Origin: Candidatus Altimarinota bacterium
Lineage (GTDB): Bacteria > Patescibacteriota > Gracilibacteria > Absconditabacterales > Absconditicoccaceae
Direction: 5' to 3'
DNA: 6,621 bases
Assembly: GCA_027013285.1 (NCBI GenBank)
Contig: JALUXR010000018.1
Location: 1 to 6,621, forward strand
Position numbers and translations under genes: made by a program. Of this stretch, positions 6,461 to 6,621 are shown piece after piece; position 1 is the first letter of the stretch; every line of letters starts with the position of its first letter. The notes under the pieces are model-generated. The model was not told where the DNA came from. It saw nothing but the letters and a program-made list of their open reading frames with translations, and ran no database searches.

Positions 6461-6479
6461 TAATATTACTTGTCACCTA
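6461..6479 (-). repeat. Right terminal inverted repeat of the IS30-type element
   Basis: On the minus strand this reads TAGGTGACAAGTAATATTA, matching the left end imperfectly. It contains the stop codon of the partial gene arriving from the right, and lies about 20 nt upstream of the transposase start. Confidence 0.45.
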
Positions 6480-6621
6480 ATATTATAATCTTCTTGGGGC
6501 TTTTTAAATTGTAATTTTTCAGTATTTTTATATTATAATGAAATGTATCCAAAATCTCAAAATTAAAATCCTTATACTCACTTATGAGAGCTTCGGCTTG
6601 TTTAGTCATTAATTCAAAGAA
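6466..6621 (-). CDS. 3' end of an unrecognised gene, ending in the IS end
   Basis: A minus-strand frame is open from the edge of the window to TAA at 6466-6468, giving 51 residues that include MTKQAEALISEYKDF and end in KSPKKIIILGDK. It could be the 3' part of a longer gene or a 47-residue protein starting at the ATG at 6607-6609; no Shine-Dalgarno sequence helps decide. I recognise no family. The last four residues (LGDK) and the stop fall in the predicted IS30 terminal repeat, so the original gene may have been cut by the insertion. It contains GCC, CTC, CTG and CCC codons that are uncommon in the rest of the window and no UGA codon, but it is too short to argue for a different origin. Confidence 0.45.
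   Translation of the reverse strand, partial: FFELMTKQAEALISEYKDFNFEILDTFHYNIKILKNYNLKSPKKIIILGDK

Larger units (their letters stand above)
5799..6479 (-). mobile_element. IS30-family insertion sequence, internally deleted
   Basis: The element is defined by a minus-strand IS30-type transposase and by imperfect inverted ends: GAAGTGCAAAATAAATTA at 5799-5816 and, read on the minus strand, TAGGTGACAAGTAATATTA at 6479-6461. These match at most positions if two single-base gaps are allowed. The exact borders and any target-site duplication are uncertain. At about 680 bp it is well below the usual size of about 1 kb or more for this family, in line with loss of the middle of the transposase. It lies 21 nt after the ApbE stop. 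Without a catalytic domain it should not move by itself, but it could be moved by an intact relative elsewhere in the genome. Confidence 0.75.

Noticed and set aside
6484..6510. GGGGCTTTTT as a terminator
   Set aside because: No complementary upstream arm forms a stem; it lies inside the minus-strand partial gene.

Overview
The window is very AT-rich, and its genes read through only if UGA is translated as glycine (genetic code 25). Code 25 is known from Candidatus Absconditabacteria (SR1) and Gracilibacteria (BD1-5), so the source is probably a member of one of these candidate-phyla lineages. In-frame UGA codons fall on glycines that are close to invariant: the lipobox glycine of the small lipoprotein, both glycines after the last rubredoxin cysteine, the ESGADDY glycine of the response regulator, the G-box of the histidine kinase, and the RGTNEN glycine of an IS30-type transposase. 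Under the standard code every large gene here looks like a string of fragments.

Layout on the plus strand: the 3' end of a Gln/Lys-rich coiled-coil protein with 45-bp internal repeats (1-273); a 66-residue lipoprotein (299-499); a 534-residue membrane redox protein joining an MsrQ/YedZ-like ferric-reductase domain, a complete rubredoxin and a ferredoxin-reductase-type flavin/NAD(P) module (525-2129); a 41-residue one-helix membrane peptide (2144-2269); an OmpR/PhoB-type response regulator (2293-2943); a secreted protein with a signal peptide and Thr/Gln/Pro linker (3042-3626) closed by a strong intrinsic terminator (3640-3661); a sensor histidine kinase (3719-4966); and an ApbE-type FAD:protein FMN transferase (4956-5777) whose start overlaps the kinase end.

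On the minus strand at the right are an IS30-family element (about 5799-6479), whose transposase has lost its central catalytic region but kept an open frame (5814-6440), and the 3' end of an unrecognised gene (6466-6621) whose stop lies in the element's terminal repeat.

The plus-strand genes look like one redox/envelope neighbourhood. A membrane reductase that could pass electrons between cytosolic NAD(P)H, flavin, rubredoxin iron and membrane haem sits next to a two-component system and a flavinylation enzyme. This is unusual for lineages generally thought to have reduced metabolism. The functional link between the genes is inferred from proximity only. No tRNA, rRNA or CRISPR array was seen. 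Genes lack a clear Shine-Dalgarno sequence, and several starts are preceded directly by a TATAAAA-like box.
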